Positions 25,833 through 34,347 of a DNA stretch of 64,000 nucleotides are shown one piece after another. How positions within the stretch are numbered: the stretch's first letter is position 1; every line of letters begins with the position of its first letter. Under the pieces are notes generated by a model that worked only from the letters and a program-made list of their open reading frames with translations, was not told where the DNA came from and did not search any database. Position numbers and translations under genes: made by a program. The DNA comes from Pirellulales bacterium (lineage in GTDB: Bacteria; Planctomycetota; Planctomycetia; Pirellulales; JACPPG01). The stretch is from contig DASXEJ010000272.1 of assembly GCA_036490175.1 (NCBI GenBank), forward strand, positions 1-64,000, read 5' to 3'.

Positions 25833-26987
25833 CTAAATGCGCTCGATGATCGTGGCCGTGGCCATGCCGTGGCCGATGCACATGGTTTGTAAGCCTAGCC
25901 GGCCGCCGGTGGCCTCCAAGCCCACCAGCATTTTGGCCATCAGGCCGGCGCCCGTTGCGCCCAGTGGATGTCCATGAGCGATGGCTCCGCCCCAGGGATT
26001 CACGCGCTCCATATTCGGCTTGATCTCCTTGGCCCAGCCGAGCACGACGCTGGCGAAGGCCTCGTTGATCTCGATCCAATCGATGTCGTTGATGGTTAGC
26101 CCGGCGCGTTTGAGCGCCTTGACTGTGGCCGGAATCACGCCGGCCAACTGCAACGTGGGATCGTCACCCACGGCCACGCGTGCCAGGAATCGGGCCCTCG
26201 GCTTGAAGCCATCGCTGAGGGCGACTTCGCGATCGGCCACCAGCACCGCGGCGGCACCGTCGGACACCTGGCTGCTGTTGGCGGCCGTCACCACGCCGCC
26301 GCCGTCGGGCCGAAACACCGTCGGCAGCGAAGCGATCTTGGCTGGATCTAGTACGTCGCGGATGCCCTCGTCGCGCGTGAGAGTCACCTTGGCCCCGGCG
26401 CCGTCGATCCCGTCGGTCGGCAGGATCTCTTTGTTGCGCTTGTCGTGCGCGGCCTGCGACGCGCGGCGATGACTCTCCATCGAATAGCGATCGACGTCGG
26501 CGCGTGTGATCTTGTACTTGTCGGCCATGCGCTCGGCACTTTCTCCCTGGTGGATCAGGTCGAAGCGCTGGAACAGCTCGGGGTTCATCTTGTCGAGCGT
26601 GCCGATATCGCTGAACATCGGCGCGCGCGTCATGTGCTCGATGCCCGCGCCAATGGAATAGGCCGCGTCGCCGGCGCCGATCTGTTGGGCGGCAAAATGA
26701 ATCGCCTGCTGACTCGATCCGCACATGCGGTTGAGGGTCACGGCTGGCACCTCGACGGGAAAGCCCGCCAACAGCACGGCCAATCGACCGATGTTGGCGC
26801 CCTGCTCGCCGGCCTGGGTGACGCAACCCGTGACCACGTCTTCGATCTTGGCCGGCGGCAAACCGACGCGCTCGGTGAGCCCCTTCAGGGCCAAGGCCAA
26901 CAGGGCGTCGGGGCGTATGTCTCGATACGCGCCCCCCTTGCGGCCAAACGGGGTCCGTACGGCGTCGACGATCACGGGTTGAGGCAT
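25833..26987 (-). CDS. thiolase (acetyl-CoA acyltransferase)
   Basis: A complete 384-residue thiolase. The acylated cysteine lies in [11 protein letters not shown] (about Cys87), the NEAF motif and [15 protein letters not shown] near 320-345 provide the catalytic histidine, and the second cysteine is in [10 protein letters not shown] near the C-terminus. It transfers acyl groups between CoA and acetyl-CoA, either cleaving 3-ketoacyl-CoA in beta-oxidation or condensing acetyl-CoA. The degradative type is more likely because an acyl-CoA ligase is encoded just upstream in the same direction. AAGGAG sits 7 bases before the ATG ending at 26987, so the longer frame from 27041 is wrong. Confidence 0.95.
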   Translation of the reverse strand: MPQPVIVDAVRTPFGRKGGAYRDIRPDALLALALKGLTERVGLPPAKIEDVVTGCVTQAGEQGANIGRLAVLLAGFPVEVPAVTLNRMCGSSQQAIHFAAQQIGAGDAAYSIGAGIEHMTRAPMFSDIGTLDKMNPELFQRFDLIHQGESAERMADKYKITRADVDRYSMESHRRASQAAHDKRNKEILPTDGIDGAGAKVTLTRDEGIRDVLDPAKIASLPTVFRPDGGGVVTAANSSQVSDGAAAVLVADREVALSDGFKPRARFLARVAVGDDPTLQLAGVIPATVKALKRAGLTINDIDWIEINEAFASVVLGWAKEIKPNMERVNPWGGAIAHGHPLGATGAGLMAKMLVGLEATGGRLGLQTMCIGHGMATATIIERI

Positions 26988-27124
26988 GACGATACTCCTT
27001 GGCAAAATTGTTCGGCTGGGATTCGCACCTTTTGCACCCATCGCCGCCCGACGAGCATTCCACCCGCCAACGCCACCGCTAAACTCTTCTGAATTCTATG
27101 CAGCACCACGACAGTGGTCGTGAC

Positions 27125-28798
27125 TCAGGCCGAAACCGGCTTGGCCGCGTGGGGCGCCACGACGCCGCAGGCCCCCTTGTTCGAGTAGTAATTCCAAAAA
27201 CGCTCGCGCAGAGCAGACTTCAGAAACTTGCCGGCCGAAGTGCGGGGGATCTCGTCGACGAACTCGACATCTTCTGGCAACCACCATTTGGCGAATTGCG
27301 GCGCCAGAAAACCGATCAGTTCCTGCGGGCTGGCCTGCTGATTGGGTTTGAGCACCACCACGGCCAGTGGACGCTCGGCCCACTTGGGATGCTCGACCGG
27401 CACCACGGCCGCCTCGGCGACGGCCGGATGCCCCATCAGGGCATTCTCCAGCGCTACGGAGCTGATCCATTCGCCCCCCGATTTGATCACGTCTTTGGCC
27501 CGATCTTGCAATTGAATGCAACCGTCGGCGTGGATGGCCACGATGTCGCCGGTGCGAAACCAGCCATCTTCGGTGAACGAGACACTTCCTTCCGGGCATT
27601 CGTAGTAGCTGCTAGCGATCCACGGTCCGCGCACTTCGAGCTCGCCCATGGTCTGGCCGTCGCTGGGAATGATGCCGTTTTCGTTGCGGCCGCGCACTTC
27701 GACCAAGGGGACCGGCCGGCCTTGCTTCGCGCGGAAGCTGTACTTCTCTTCTTCCGAGGCACCGGTCAGTCGCTGCGGCAGATTGGCAATCGTCCCCATC
27801 GGACACAACTCGGTCATGCCCCAGGCGTGGACTATGTTCAGATTGTGCCGCTCTTGGAAGCCGCGAATCATGCTGGGGGGCGCGGCCGAGCCCCCCACGA
27901 CCATGGCGCGCACGCTCGACAAGTCGTAGGCCTGGGGGTTGTTGTCGAGAATCTGCAGGATGCCGAGCCAGATCGTCGGCACGCCGGCCGTGACCGTGAC
28001 GCGTTCGGCCACCATCTGCTCAAGCAAGCTTTGCGGATCAAGATGCGGCCCCGGAAAAACCTGTTTGGCGCCAACCAGCAAGCAGCAGAATGGCAACCCC
28101 CAGGCATTGGCATGGAACATCGGCACCACGGCCTGCGTGACATCGCTCTCGCAAATGCCTTGCGTGTCGGCCAGGCCATTGACGATCGAATGCAACACGA
28201 GAGCGCGGTGCGAGGCCAACACGCCCTTGGGCTTGCCCGTTGTGCCCGAGGTGTAGCACATGGCGGCCGCCTGCCGCTCGTCGAGATCGGGGTATTCGAA
28301 GCGGGCCGGATCTTCAGCGGCCAGCAGGTCTTCGTAATTGAGCGTGCCGGGCGGCGTCGGCTTGCCGGTCGTCGGCACGACGACGATGTGTTCGAAGGGA
28401 ACGTTGTCCTTGAACTTTTCGAAGAGCGGCCACAGCACGTCATCGACCAAAACAATCTTGTCGCCGGCGTGCCCGGCAATGTAGGTCAGATCGTTGGGGT
28501 GCAGTCGCAGGTTCAACGTGTGCAACACGCCGCCGGCGGAGGGAATGGCAAAATAAGCTTCCAGGTGCTGATAGTGGTTCCAGCAGAATGTGCCCACGCG
28601 GTCGCCGCTTTGCACGCCCAACCGTTTTAATGCCAACGACAGGCGTTTGGTCCGCTCGACCATGTCGGCGTAGGTGTAGCAGTGCCGGGTTTTGCACGGC
28701 AGGCGGGTGACGATCTCGCGATCGAAGTGCAACTGCTCGGCGCGGCGCAGCATGGTGGGAATCGTGAGTTGATAGTCCATGATCAAGCCGTTCAACAT
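27125..28798 (-). CDS. fatty-acid CoA ligase (AMP-binding, FadD/AlkK-like)
   Basis: A 557-residue adenylate-forming enzyme. The ATP/AMP signature is [12 protein letters not shown] near 190; [12 protein letters not shown], the A8-type [15 protein letters not shown] and the final [15 protein letters not shown] lysine motif are intact. It activates a fatty or aromatic acid to the CoA thioester. The closest resemblance is to medium/long-chain fatty-acid ligases of the AlkK/LcfB group. GAGGGG lies 7 bases before the ATG ending at 28798, which overrides a 116-codon longer frame. The thiolase gene lies 137 bases downstream on the same strand, so both probably serve fatty-acid degradation. Confidence 0.93.
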   Translation of the reverse strand: MLNGLIMDYQLTIPTMLRRAEQLHFDREIVTRLPCKTRHCYTYADMVERTKRLSLALKRLGVQSGDRVGTFCWNHYQHLEAYFAIPSAGGVLHTLNLRLHPNDLTYIAGHAGDKIVLVDDVLWPLFEKFKDNVPFEHIVVVPTTGKPTPPGTLNYEDLLAAEDPARFEYPDLDERQAAAMCYTSGTTGKPKGVLASHRALVLHSIVNGLADTQGICESDVTQAVVPMFHANAWGLPFCCLLVGAKQVFPGPHLDPQSLLEQMVAERVTVTAGVPTIWLGILQILDNNPQAYDLSSVRAMVVGGSAAPPSMIRGFQERHNLNIVHAWGMTELCPMGTIANLPQRLTGASEEEKYSFRAKQGRPVPLVEVRGRNENGIIPSDGQTMGELEVRGPWIASSYYECPEGSVSFTEDGWFRTGDIVAIHADGCIQLQDRAKDVIKSGGEWISSVALENALMGHPAVAEAAVVPVEHPKWAERPLAVVVLKPNQQASPQELIGFLAPQFAKWWLPEDVEFVDEIPRTSAGKFLKSALRERFWNYYSNKGACGVVAPHAAKPVSA

Positions 28799-29334
28799 GC
28801 AATTCCCCTCATAGCGCGAAGTTCTCCTGCCACGGCAGGCAACGTACCCCGGCGCATGGCACGGCCGGCGGCATTGATAGTAGGAGCGCATCGCGATGTC
28901 TGCCTCGCGCGATGATGAAGATGTCGCGACCGCGCGCAGGGATTCACCAGCGCTAGGCAAACCTCGTGATACGGATTCGGCCGCGCAACCGGCCGATCCC
29001 CGGCCGCCATTGTAGTCGCCGGCGCGCACGCGCCACAACATGCCGGCGCTCGCGAAAGTGGGCAGGGCAATCGCCCAGAGACGCACCGCTTTTCGCTCCT
29101 GCAGCCGGGCAGGCGCGTATCCACGCGGGGGGCCTACAATCCTCACAGCGTGACCAACAGGAACGCCACCCGCGGTCGTGGCTCTCTAGCACGGCGGACC
29201 GCTTATAGCGACCGCTGGGGTCCGGGCGTAGAATCAAAAGGTGTCTGCCGCGGTGATCCCCTCGTGGCCGTTCGGCCCCGGGGCGTGGCGATTGCCGTCG
29301 GCCACCTTTTCTTCTGGCAGTTCAAGGACGATCC
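28799..29334. other. divergent intergenic region with a long-range inverted repeat
   Basis: No gene is supported here. It separates the acyl-CoA ligase (minus) from the STN-like protein (plus). AAAAGGTG at 29236-29243 is complementary to CACCTTTT at 29303-29310, 60 bases apart and just before the 29335 start, with GC-rich sequence between that could fold further. Both promoters must lie here, but I cannot point to clear -10/-35 boxes. Confidence 0.4.
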
Positions 29335-30606
29335 ATGGTCAATCCCGTCGTCTGCTTCTTGGCTACTTGTTTATTGGCCGCCCAGGCCGATGCGCCGGCC
29401 AGCGACGTGCCGGCCACGGTTCGCAAACTCGTGCGGCAGCTCGATGCGCCCGAGAAGGCGCGGCGTGACGAGGCTGAGCAAAAGCTACTCGAAGTGGGAT
29501 CAGCGGCCCTTGATGCGCTGCCCGCCCCGACAGACGCCAGCGCCGAAGTGCAACTTCGCTTGGGGCGCGTGCGCGTGCGCCTCGAAACGTTGCGCGGCGA
29601 GGAAGAGGTCCGTTCGCGCGAGGTCACGATCGCGGGCAAGGCGCTGCCGCTGCCCGAGGTGATTGCCGCGATCGATAAGCAGACCGGCAACAAGCTGCTG
29701 GATTATCGCGGGCAGTTTGGCCAGCAGGCCGCGGCAAAAACTTTGGATTTGGAATTGGAGAAGACGCCGTTTTGGTCGGCGCTCGATCAGATACTCGACC
29801 AGGCCGGCATGACCATCTATCAGTACTCGGGCGAACCGGGGCTGTCGCTGGTGAATCGCTCGGGCGGAGAAGTGCCGCGTTATAATCGCGGCGTATATGC
29901 CGGCGCCTTTCGCATCGAAGCGACCGACATCACGGCCCGCCGCGACCTGCGCGACGCCAACGGCCAAGCACTGAAGTTGCAATTAGACGTTGCTTGGGAA
30001 CCGCGGCTAGTGCCGATTGCCATCACCCAGGCCGGCGACGCCATCACGGCCATTGGTGATACCGGCGGCACGCTAGCCGCCGCGCCCAACACCGAATTGG
30101 AATCGACCGTGAATCCGGGCGAAGCATCGGTGCAGGTGCCCCTGACATTCTCGTTGCCGCCGCGTGCGATGACCAAGATCGCCAGCCTTAAAGGAAACCT
30201 GGACGTGATCTTGCCCGGACCGATCGAAACATTTCGGTTCGAAAAGTTGAAAGCCGGGGCGAAAGCCGAAGAGCGGCGGGCAGGCGTCAAGGTGATTCTG
30301 GACCAGGTGCGGCAGAACAACCTGGTGTGGGAAGTGCGCGTGCGCGTGGCTTTTGATAACCCGGGCAAGGCCCTCGAATCGCACCGCACCTGGGTGCTGC
30401 ACAACGAGGCTTACTTAGAGACAGCCGCCAAGGACAAAATCAATTCCGCCGGATTGGAAACCACGCGTCAAAGCGAAAACGAAGTCGGCGTGGCCTATTT
30501 GTTTGACGTCGAAGAGATTACGGATCACACGTTTGTCTACAAGACTCCCGCGGTGCTGCTGGACGTGGCCGTGCCGTACGAGCTGCACGATATCGCGCTG
30601 CCGTAG
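29335..30606 (+). CDS. exported protein with secretin/TonB short N-terminal (STN)-like domain
   Basis: A 423-residue exported protein of unknown function with a short signal (VVCFLATCLLAAQA). A helical, charged region of about 80 residues precedes an STN-like module (LPLPEVIAAIDKQTGNKLLDYRG, LDLELEKTPFWSALDQILDQAG), a fold otherwise seen at the N-termini of secretins and TonB receptors. The remaining 270 residues are beta-rich and I do not recognise them. AAGGA precedes the ATG at 29335. It lies 117 bases before the parvulin gene in the same direction, so both may be expressed together and act in the periplasm. Confidence 0.7.
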   Translation: MVNPVVCFLATCLLAAQADAPASDVPATVRKLVRQLDAPEKARRDEAEQKLLEVGSAALDALPAPTDASAEVQLRLGRVRVRLETLRGEEEVRSREVTIAGKALPLPEVIAAIDKQTGNKLLDYRGQFGQQAAAKTLDLELEKTPFWSALDQILDQAGMTIYQYSGEPGLSLVNRSGGEVPRYNRGVYAGAFRIEATDITARRDLRDANGQALKLQLDVAWEPRLVPIAITQAGDAITAIGDTGGTLAAAPNTELESTVNPGEASVQVPLTFSLPPRAMTKIASLKGNLDVILPGPIETFRFEKLKAGAKAEERRAGVKVILDQVRQNNLVWEVRVRVAFDNPGKALESHRTWVLHNEAYLETAAKDKINSAGLETTRQSENEVGVAYLFDVEEITDHTFVYKTPAVLLDVAVPYELHDIALP

Positions 30607-30640
30607 CGATTGCCGGCAGGCAGGGTGGTATGCATCACAC

Positions 30641-30659
30641 GGCGCGAGGGCCTCGCGCC
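30641..30659. repeat. short perfect GC hairpin between co-directional genes
   Basis: GGCGCGAGG, one base, CCTCGCGCC forms a 9-bp inverted repeat 35 bases past the STN-like gene. There is no T-run, so it is not a standard terminator. It may attenuate or protect the transcript that continues into the parvulin gene. Confidence 0.35.
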
Positions 30660-30723
30660 ACGGCAGCGATACCTGCCGCGTGTCGCGCGAAGTTGAGTTT
30701 CTATCGGGCGAAGAGAGAAGAGA

Positions 30724-31791
30724 ATGATGATGTCTCGCTGGTGCTTATCGCTATTGATTCCGACGATCGTCCTGCCGGCGGTCGCGCACGGGCAAGCTGA
30801 TGTGGCCCGGGCCGAAATGATCGCCGTCAGTGCCCTGAAACCGCCGGGCACCATTGTCGCCAAGGTGGCTGGCAAGCCCGTCGACGTGGCGGCTGTCAAC
30901 CGGCTGGTCAAGGTCGCCCTGCACGGCCGACCGGTCAGCAAGGCGGCGCTGCCGGGGCTGGAAGCCCAGGCATTGTCTCAGGTCATCAACCGCCGGCTCG
31001 TCGAGCTGTATCTCGACAGCCAGAAGGTTTCGGTCACCGACGCCGAGATCGACAAGGCGATCGCGGAACGAGAAAAAGAGATGCAAAAGCAAGGGACCGA
31101 TCTGGCCGTCATTCGCGCCGAATCCGGGTTCACGGCGGCCGCCTACCGTGACGAAGTCAAATGGGAGCTGCGCCGTAATAAATTCCTGCGCGGCGTACTC
31201 ACCGATGAACAGCTGGAAAAGTACTTCGACGCACACCGCCAGCAATTCGATGGCACCGAGCTGCGTGTGTCGCACATCTTGCTGCGCCCCGACGGGGCGC
31301 TAACGCCCGATGAGGTCGATTCGCTATCGGCTCGCGCCGATTCGATCCGCGATGAAATCATTGGCGATATCACGACCTTCGAGGATGCCGCGAAGAAATA
31401 CTCGAGCGGTCCCAGCCGCGAGAAGGGCGGGGACCTTGGCTTCATTACACGGCATGGCGTGATGCCCGAAGAGTTCGCCAAGGAGGCCTTCGCCCTGGAC
31501 AAAGACGAGATCAGCCCCCCGGTGACAACCCACCTAGGCGTACACTTGATTAAATGCACAGAGCTGCGCCCGGGCAAGAATACCTGGCGCGACGTGCGCA
31601 AGGAGCTGGTGCCCGCCGCCACGAATAGCGTCTTCGCGCAACTGGCCGCCGGCATGCGCGAAAAGGCCGAAATCGACTACACCGGCGCCATGGCCCACAT
31701 TGATCCCGAGACGGGTAACCTGGTCGAGGCGACGGACGCAGCGGCCGATAAAGACGCCGCCGATAAGGACAGCTCTGCCGAAGGCAAGTAG
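30724..31791 (+). CDS. exported parvulin-type peptidyl-prolyl isomerase (SurA/PrsA-like)
   Basis: A 355-residue chaperone-isomerase. The signal peptide (LSLLIPTIVLPAVAHGQA) precedes a SurA-N-like helical domain (ALSQVINRRLVELYLDSQKV, TDAEIDKAIAEREKEMQKQG). A rotamase domain of about 100 residues follows (LRVSHILLRP; KKYSSGPSREKGGDLGFITRHGVMPEEF; VTTHLGVHLIKC). Family members catalyse cis-trans isomerisation of Xaa-Pro bonds and assist folding of exported proteins. The C-terminus has a lysine/aspartate repeat (ADKDAADKDS). A purine-rich GAAGAGAGAAGAGA precedes the ATG. It ends near a degenerate REP element and a palindromic hairpin. Confidence 0.9.
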   Translation: MMMSRWCLSLLIPTIVLPAVAHGQADVARAEMIAVSALKPPGTIVAKVAGKPVDVAAVNRLVKVALHGRPVSKAALPGLEAQALSQVINRRLVELYLDSQKVSVTDAEIDKAIAEREKEMQKQGTDLAVIRAESGFTAAAYRDEVKWELRRNKFLRGVLTDEQLEKYFDAHRQQFDGTELRVSHILLRPDGALTPDEVDSLSARADSIRDEIIGDITTFEDAAKKYSSGPSREKGGDLGFITRHGVMPEEFAKEAFALDKDEISPPVTTHLGVHLIKCTELRPGKNTWRDVRKELVPAATNSVFAQLAAGMREKAEIDYTGAMAHIDPETGNLVEATDAAADKDAADKDSSAEGK

Positions 31792-31846
31792 CGGCGGGTG
31801 GGATATCTGCGTGCGTGAACTTGTCGGCTGGGTCGACATTGCTGTG

Positions 31847-31866
31847 CATGCCCACGCTGGGGCATG
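31847..31866 (-). repeat. degenerate REP-like palindrome
   Basis: CATGCCC, ACGCTG, GGGCATG keeps the outer stem of the family but has lost part of the inner CACGC/GCGTG stem. It sits 55 bases past the parvulin gene. Confidence 0.45.
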
Positions 31867-31868
31867 AC

Positions 31869-31895
31869 ACGCGCACCCGATGATCGGGTGCGCGT
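31869..31895. terminator. 13-bp perfect palindromic hairpin between convergent genes
   Basis: ACGCGCACCCGAT and ATCGGGTGCGCGT flank a single G. It lies between the convergent parvulin and TPR genes, where a bidirectional transcription stop would be useful. There is no T-run on either side, so the terminator reading is tentative. Confidence 0.4.
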
Positions 31896-31903
31896 ACGGC
31901 CCG

Positions 31904-32548
31904 CTAAGACGCCGCGCCGTCTTGGGCGGGTCGTTCGCCATCTTCGCTGGGCCACTGCGACAGCCAGTCGCGGGCGCGGAGCGGATCGGTGGGGTCCGCG
32001 GCGATCAATCGCTCAGCGACCTCGCGGGCGCGGTCTCGTTCGTGCAACTCGTAGAGACAGAGCGCGAGCCCCTTGGCGGCCGTGAGGAATCCTCGATTGG
32101 CCGGCAAACTGAACGGCAACGTCCCCCTCAAACCTTCGACGGGCACGGCCTGCATACCCAGATCAAACGCATAGCCGAAATGGGCCCGCGCCAGGCGGGT
32201 GTCTCCTTCGCTCAGCGCCAACTCCCCCAGCAGCTTGTGTGCTTCCAGGCATTCGGGGCAACCGTTCAAAAGCCAGCGCAGCTCGTCGACGGCGATGTCC
32301 AGTTCGCCGCCGTCGATCATCTGGTGGACTTCTTCCAGGTCCTCCGCACGCTGTTCGGCACAATGCGGATGAATCAGCTCGTACTCGCCTGGATTGCCCG
32401 TGCGACGTACCGAGAGCGTCGGCCGCGCGCTGCGCGAGGGTGCCGGCGCAGGGCCATGCGCGCGGCCCGTTTTGGAATTATGTTGCGGACGCCGTTTTGC
32501 AGACAAACAAACTTCCGATCTGAGGCTGGTGGCAGGGCGAATCGACAA
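31904..32548 (-). CDS. TPR-like protein of unknown function
   Basis: Up to 214 residues. The body from about 55 on is helical with two to three degenerate tetratricopeptide-like units (IDGGELDIAVDELRWLLNG, CLEAHKLLGELALSEGD, FLTAAKGLALCLYELHERDRA). TPRs mediate protein contacts. There is no signal peptide, and the N-terminal 50 residues are basic and low in complexity, so the true start may lie downstream, but no internal ATG with a Shine-Dalgarno is evident before residue 77. It is divergent from mutY. The function is unknown. Confidence 0.6.
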   Translation of the reverse strand: MSIRPATSLRSEVCLSAKRRPQHNSKTGRAHGPAPAPSRSARPTLSVRRTGNPGEYELIHPHCAEQRAEDLEEVHQMIDGGELDIAVDELRWLLNGCPECLEAHKLLGELALSEGDTRLARAHFGYAFDLGMQAVPVEGLRGTLPFSLPANRGFLTAAKGLALCLYELHERDRAREVAERLIAADPTDPLRARDWLSQWPSEDGERPAQDGAAS

Positions 32549-32711
32549 CAGATTACAAAGCGTGCTCTTTTCCCGCCATGGGGCCGCGCGCCGCGGAGCA
32601 ACACGCTTGATCCGTCATTCATCATCGTGAGCGACCCGATTATACTAACCTGGGCTCGCGGCGCATGCCGCCTGGAGGGCGGATTCAATCAACCATTGGA
32701 AAAGGATTCCG

Positions 32712-34037
32712 ATGCCTCGCGCAGCCAAGCCGTCGGGACGCGATACGACGGGTAAGCGCCGTGCGGCCCCTGCGCCAGGGAAGGCGGCCTCGCCACGGAC
32801 CCAGCAGCGCGCCACCCGATCTGCCGGCAAGCAAAAACAACCTGTGCGCCTGCCGGCTGGCAAAGGTTCCGGCGGCGCAGGAAGGCCTCGCGCCGGTTTA
32901 CAGCGCGTGATGCTGCATACCACGTCGCTGCACGCCGAGTCGCTGACGCAGCTTGCCGCGCCGCGTTGGCGCACGGCGCTACGGCGCCGATTGCTGGCCT
33001 GGTACGACCGCGGCGCGCGCGATCTCCCCTGGCGTCGATCGCGCGATCCCTACCTGGTGTGGGTCAGCGAAATCATGCTGCAACAAACGGTGGTGGCGGC
33101 CGTCGTCCCCTATTTTCAGCGGTTTGTCGCCAGGTTCCCTACAGTTGAAGCGTTGGCCAACGCCGCGGAAGAGGAAGTCTTGCGGCTGTGGGAGGGGTTG
33201 GGCTATTACCGTCGCGCGCGGCAACTGCACGGCGCCGCGCAGGTGGTGCGCAACCGGCATGCCGGCGTCTTCCCGCGCGACATCGCCGAGGTGCGCCGCC
33301 TGCCGGGCATCGGGCGCTACACGGCCGGCGCGATTCTGTCGATCTCGTTCGACGACCCTCATCCGATTCTGGAAGCCAACACGGTCCGGCTGCTGGCCCG
33401 GCTATTGGCTTACGAAGGGGTGACCACTTCCAGCAGCGGACAACAGATTCTGTGGGGCGCGGCCGAAACACTGCTGCCGCGGCGCGATACGGGACGCTTC
33501 AACCAGGCGTTGATGGAGTTAGGGAGCCAGGTTTGCACACCGCGCAACCCCCGCTGCGACGAGTGCCCACTTGCCGAGCTCTGCCCGACGCATCGCGAGG
33601 GACTGACCGAACAAATTCCCGCGGTGCGTCCGCGCCCCACGATCGAAGAAGTGCGCGAGGCCGCCGTCGTCGTGCGGCGCCAAAAGAACGTCCTGCTCGT
33701 GCGTCGCCAGGCGGGCGAGCGTTGGGCTGGCCTGTGGGATTTTCCGCGATTCGCGCTTCCGGCCGGCAGCGCGAACATATCGCAGGCGCTGATCGACGGC
33801 GTAGCCCGCTCGGCAGGCTGGCGCGTCGCGCCGGGACGCCTGTTGATGACGATTCGCCACAGTGTGACCAGGTTCCGGATCACGCTCGATTGCTACGAAG
33901 CGGACTGCCTGGGCGCCGTGAAAGAGCACCCCACGCATGCCGAGACGCGCTGGGTGGCGCCGCGCGCGTTGGCCGATTTCCCGCTCAGCACCTCGGCCCG
34001 CAAGCTGGCCCGACGGGTAGCAGAAAGTGCGTCCTAG
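32712..34037 (+). CDS. mutY: A/G-specific adenine DNA glycosylase MutY
   Basis: MutY removes adenine mispaired with 8-oxoguanine in base-excision repair. The 441-residue protein shows the catalytic Glu120 in SEIMLQQT, the HhH region LPGIGRYTAGAIL with the Tyr that marks many MutYs, and the 4Fe-4S ligands Cys275-x6-Cys282-x2-Cys285-x5-Cys291. A C-terminal NUDIX-like 8-oxoG recognition domain follows (AAVVVRRQKNVLLVRRQ, WAGLWDFPRF, AETRWVAP). Two oddities: the catalytic aspartate of the usual LDGNVxRVLAR segment is Glu221 here (LEANTVRLLAR), and the first 75 residues are a basic Lys/Arg/Pro/Ala-rich extension that could bind DNA. Internal starts near VMLHTTS cannot be excluded. Confidence 0.93.
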   Translation: MPRAAKPSGRDTTGKRRAAPAPGKAASPRTQQRATRSAGKQKQPVRLPAGKGSGGAGRPRAGLQRVMLHTTSLHAESLTQLAAPRWRTALRRRLLAWYDRGARDLPWRRSRDPYLVWVSEIMLQQTVVAAVVPYFQRFVARFPTVEALANAAEEEVLRLWEGLGYYRRARQLHGAAQVVRNRHAGVFPRDIAEVRRLPGIGRYTAGAILSISFDDPHPILEANTVRLLARLLAYEGVTTSSSGQQILWGAAETLLPRRDTGRFNQALMELGSQVCTPRNPRCDECPLAELCPTHREGLTEQIPAVRPRPTIEEVREAAVVVRRQKNVLLVRRQAGERWAGLWDFPRFALPAGSANISQALIDGVARSAGWRVAPGRLLMTIRHSVTRFRITLDCYEADCLGAVKEHPTHAETRWVAPRALADFPLSTSARKLARRVAESAS

Positions 34038-34057
34038 ACGCTGGCCAGCAGCGTTTT
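34038..34057 (+). terminator. possible weak terminator of mutY
   Basis: ACGCTG, GCCAG, CAGCGT is a 6-bp stem immediately after the mutY stop, running into TTTT. The stem is short, so this is only a candidate. Confidence 0.4.
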
Positions 34058-34074
34058 GCGACGGACCCTTGTTT

Positions 34075-34105
34075 GGGTGCCATGATTGGCTTTTCCAACC
34101 ATGCC
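34075..34105 (+). repeat. REP-like palindrome, GGTTGG subtype
   Basis: The GGGTGCCATG head overlaps ATGATTGG, CTTTT, CCAACCAT, an 8-bp arm with one mismatch. It links the two stem subtypes: ATG/CAT outside, TTGG/CCAA inside. It lies between mutY and the DUF1553 gene. Confidence 0.5.
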
Positions 34106-34347
34106 GTTTAGCTGTCGACGACTCTGTGAATTGTCGATAGACCCAAACTTTCACAGCATCGTCGGGTACGCTCGCCCGGGGCACCCAAGTTGACTGAATA
34201 AAAGAGCCAAATGCTGGCAACCGTACGGTTGAGTTGGGGACTGCTGCCCGAGTAAACTGCTGGTAGAGGCTCTTCGGGGGTTGTTTGTCCGCCGAGGGCC
34301 TCCCCCACCGCGAATGCCTTCCTGCCCATAGTCGAGGATCACGCGCT

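Noticed and set aside
27098-28630. 510-codon plus-strand open frame
   Set aside because: Antisense to the acyl-CoA ligase, whose motifs are complete; the composition (His/Arg/Gly-rich) is that of a shadow frame.
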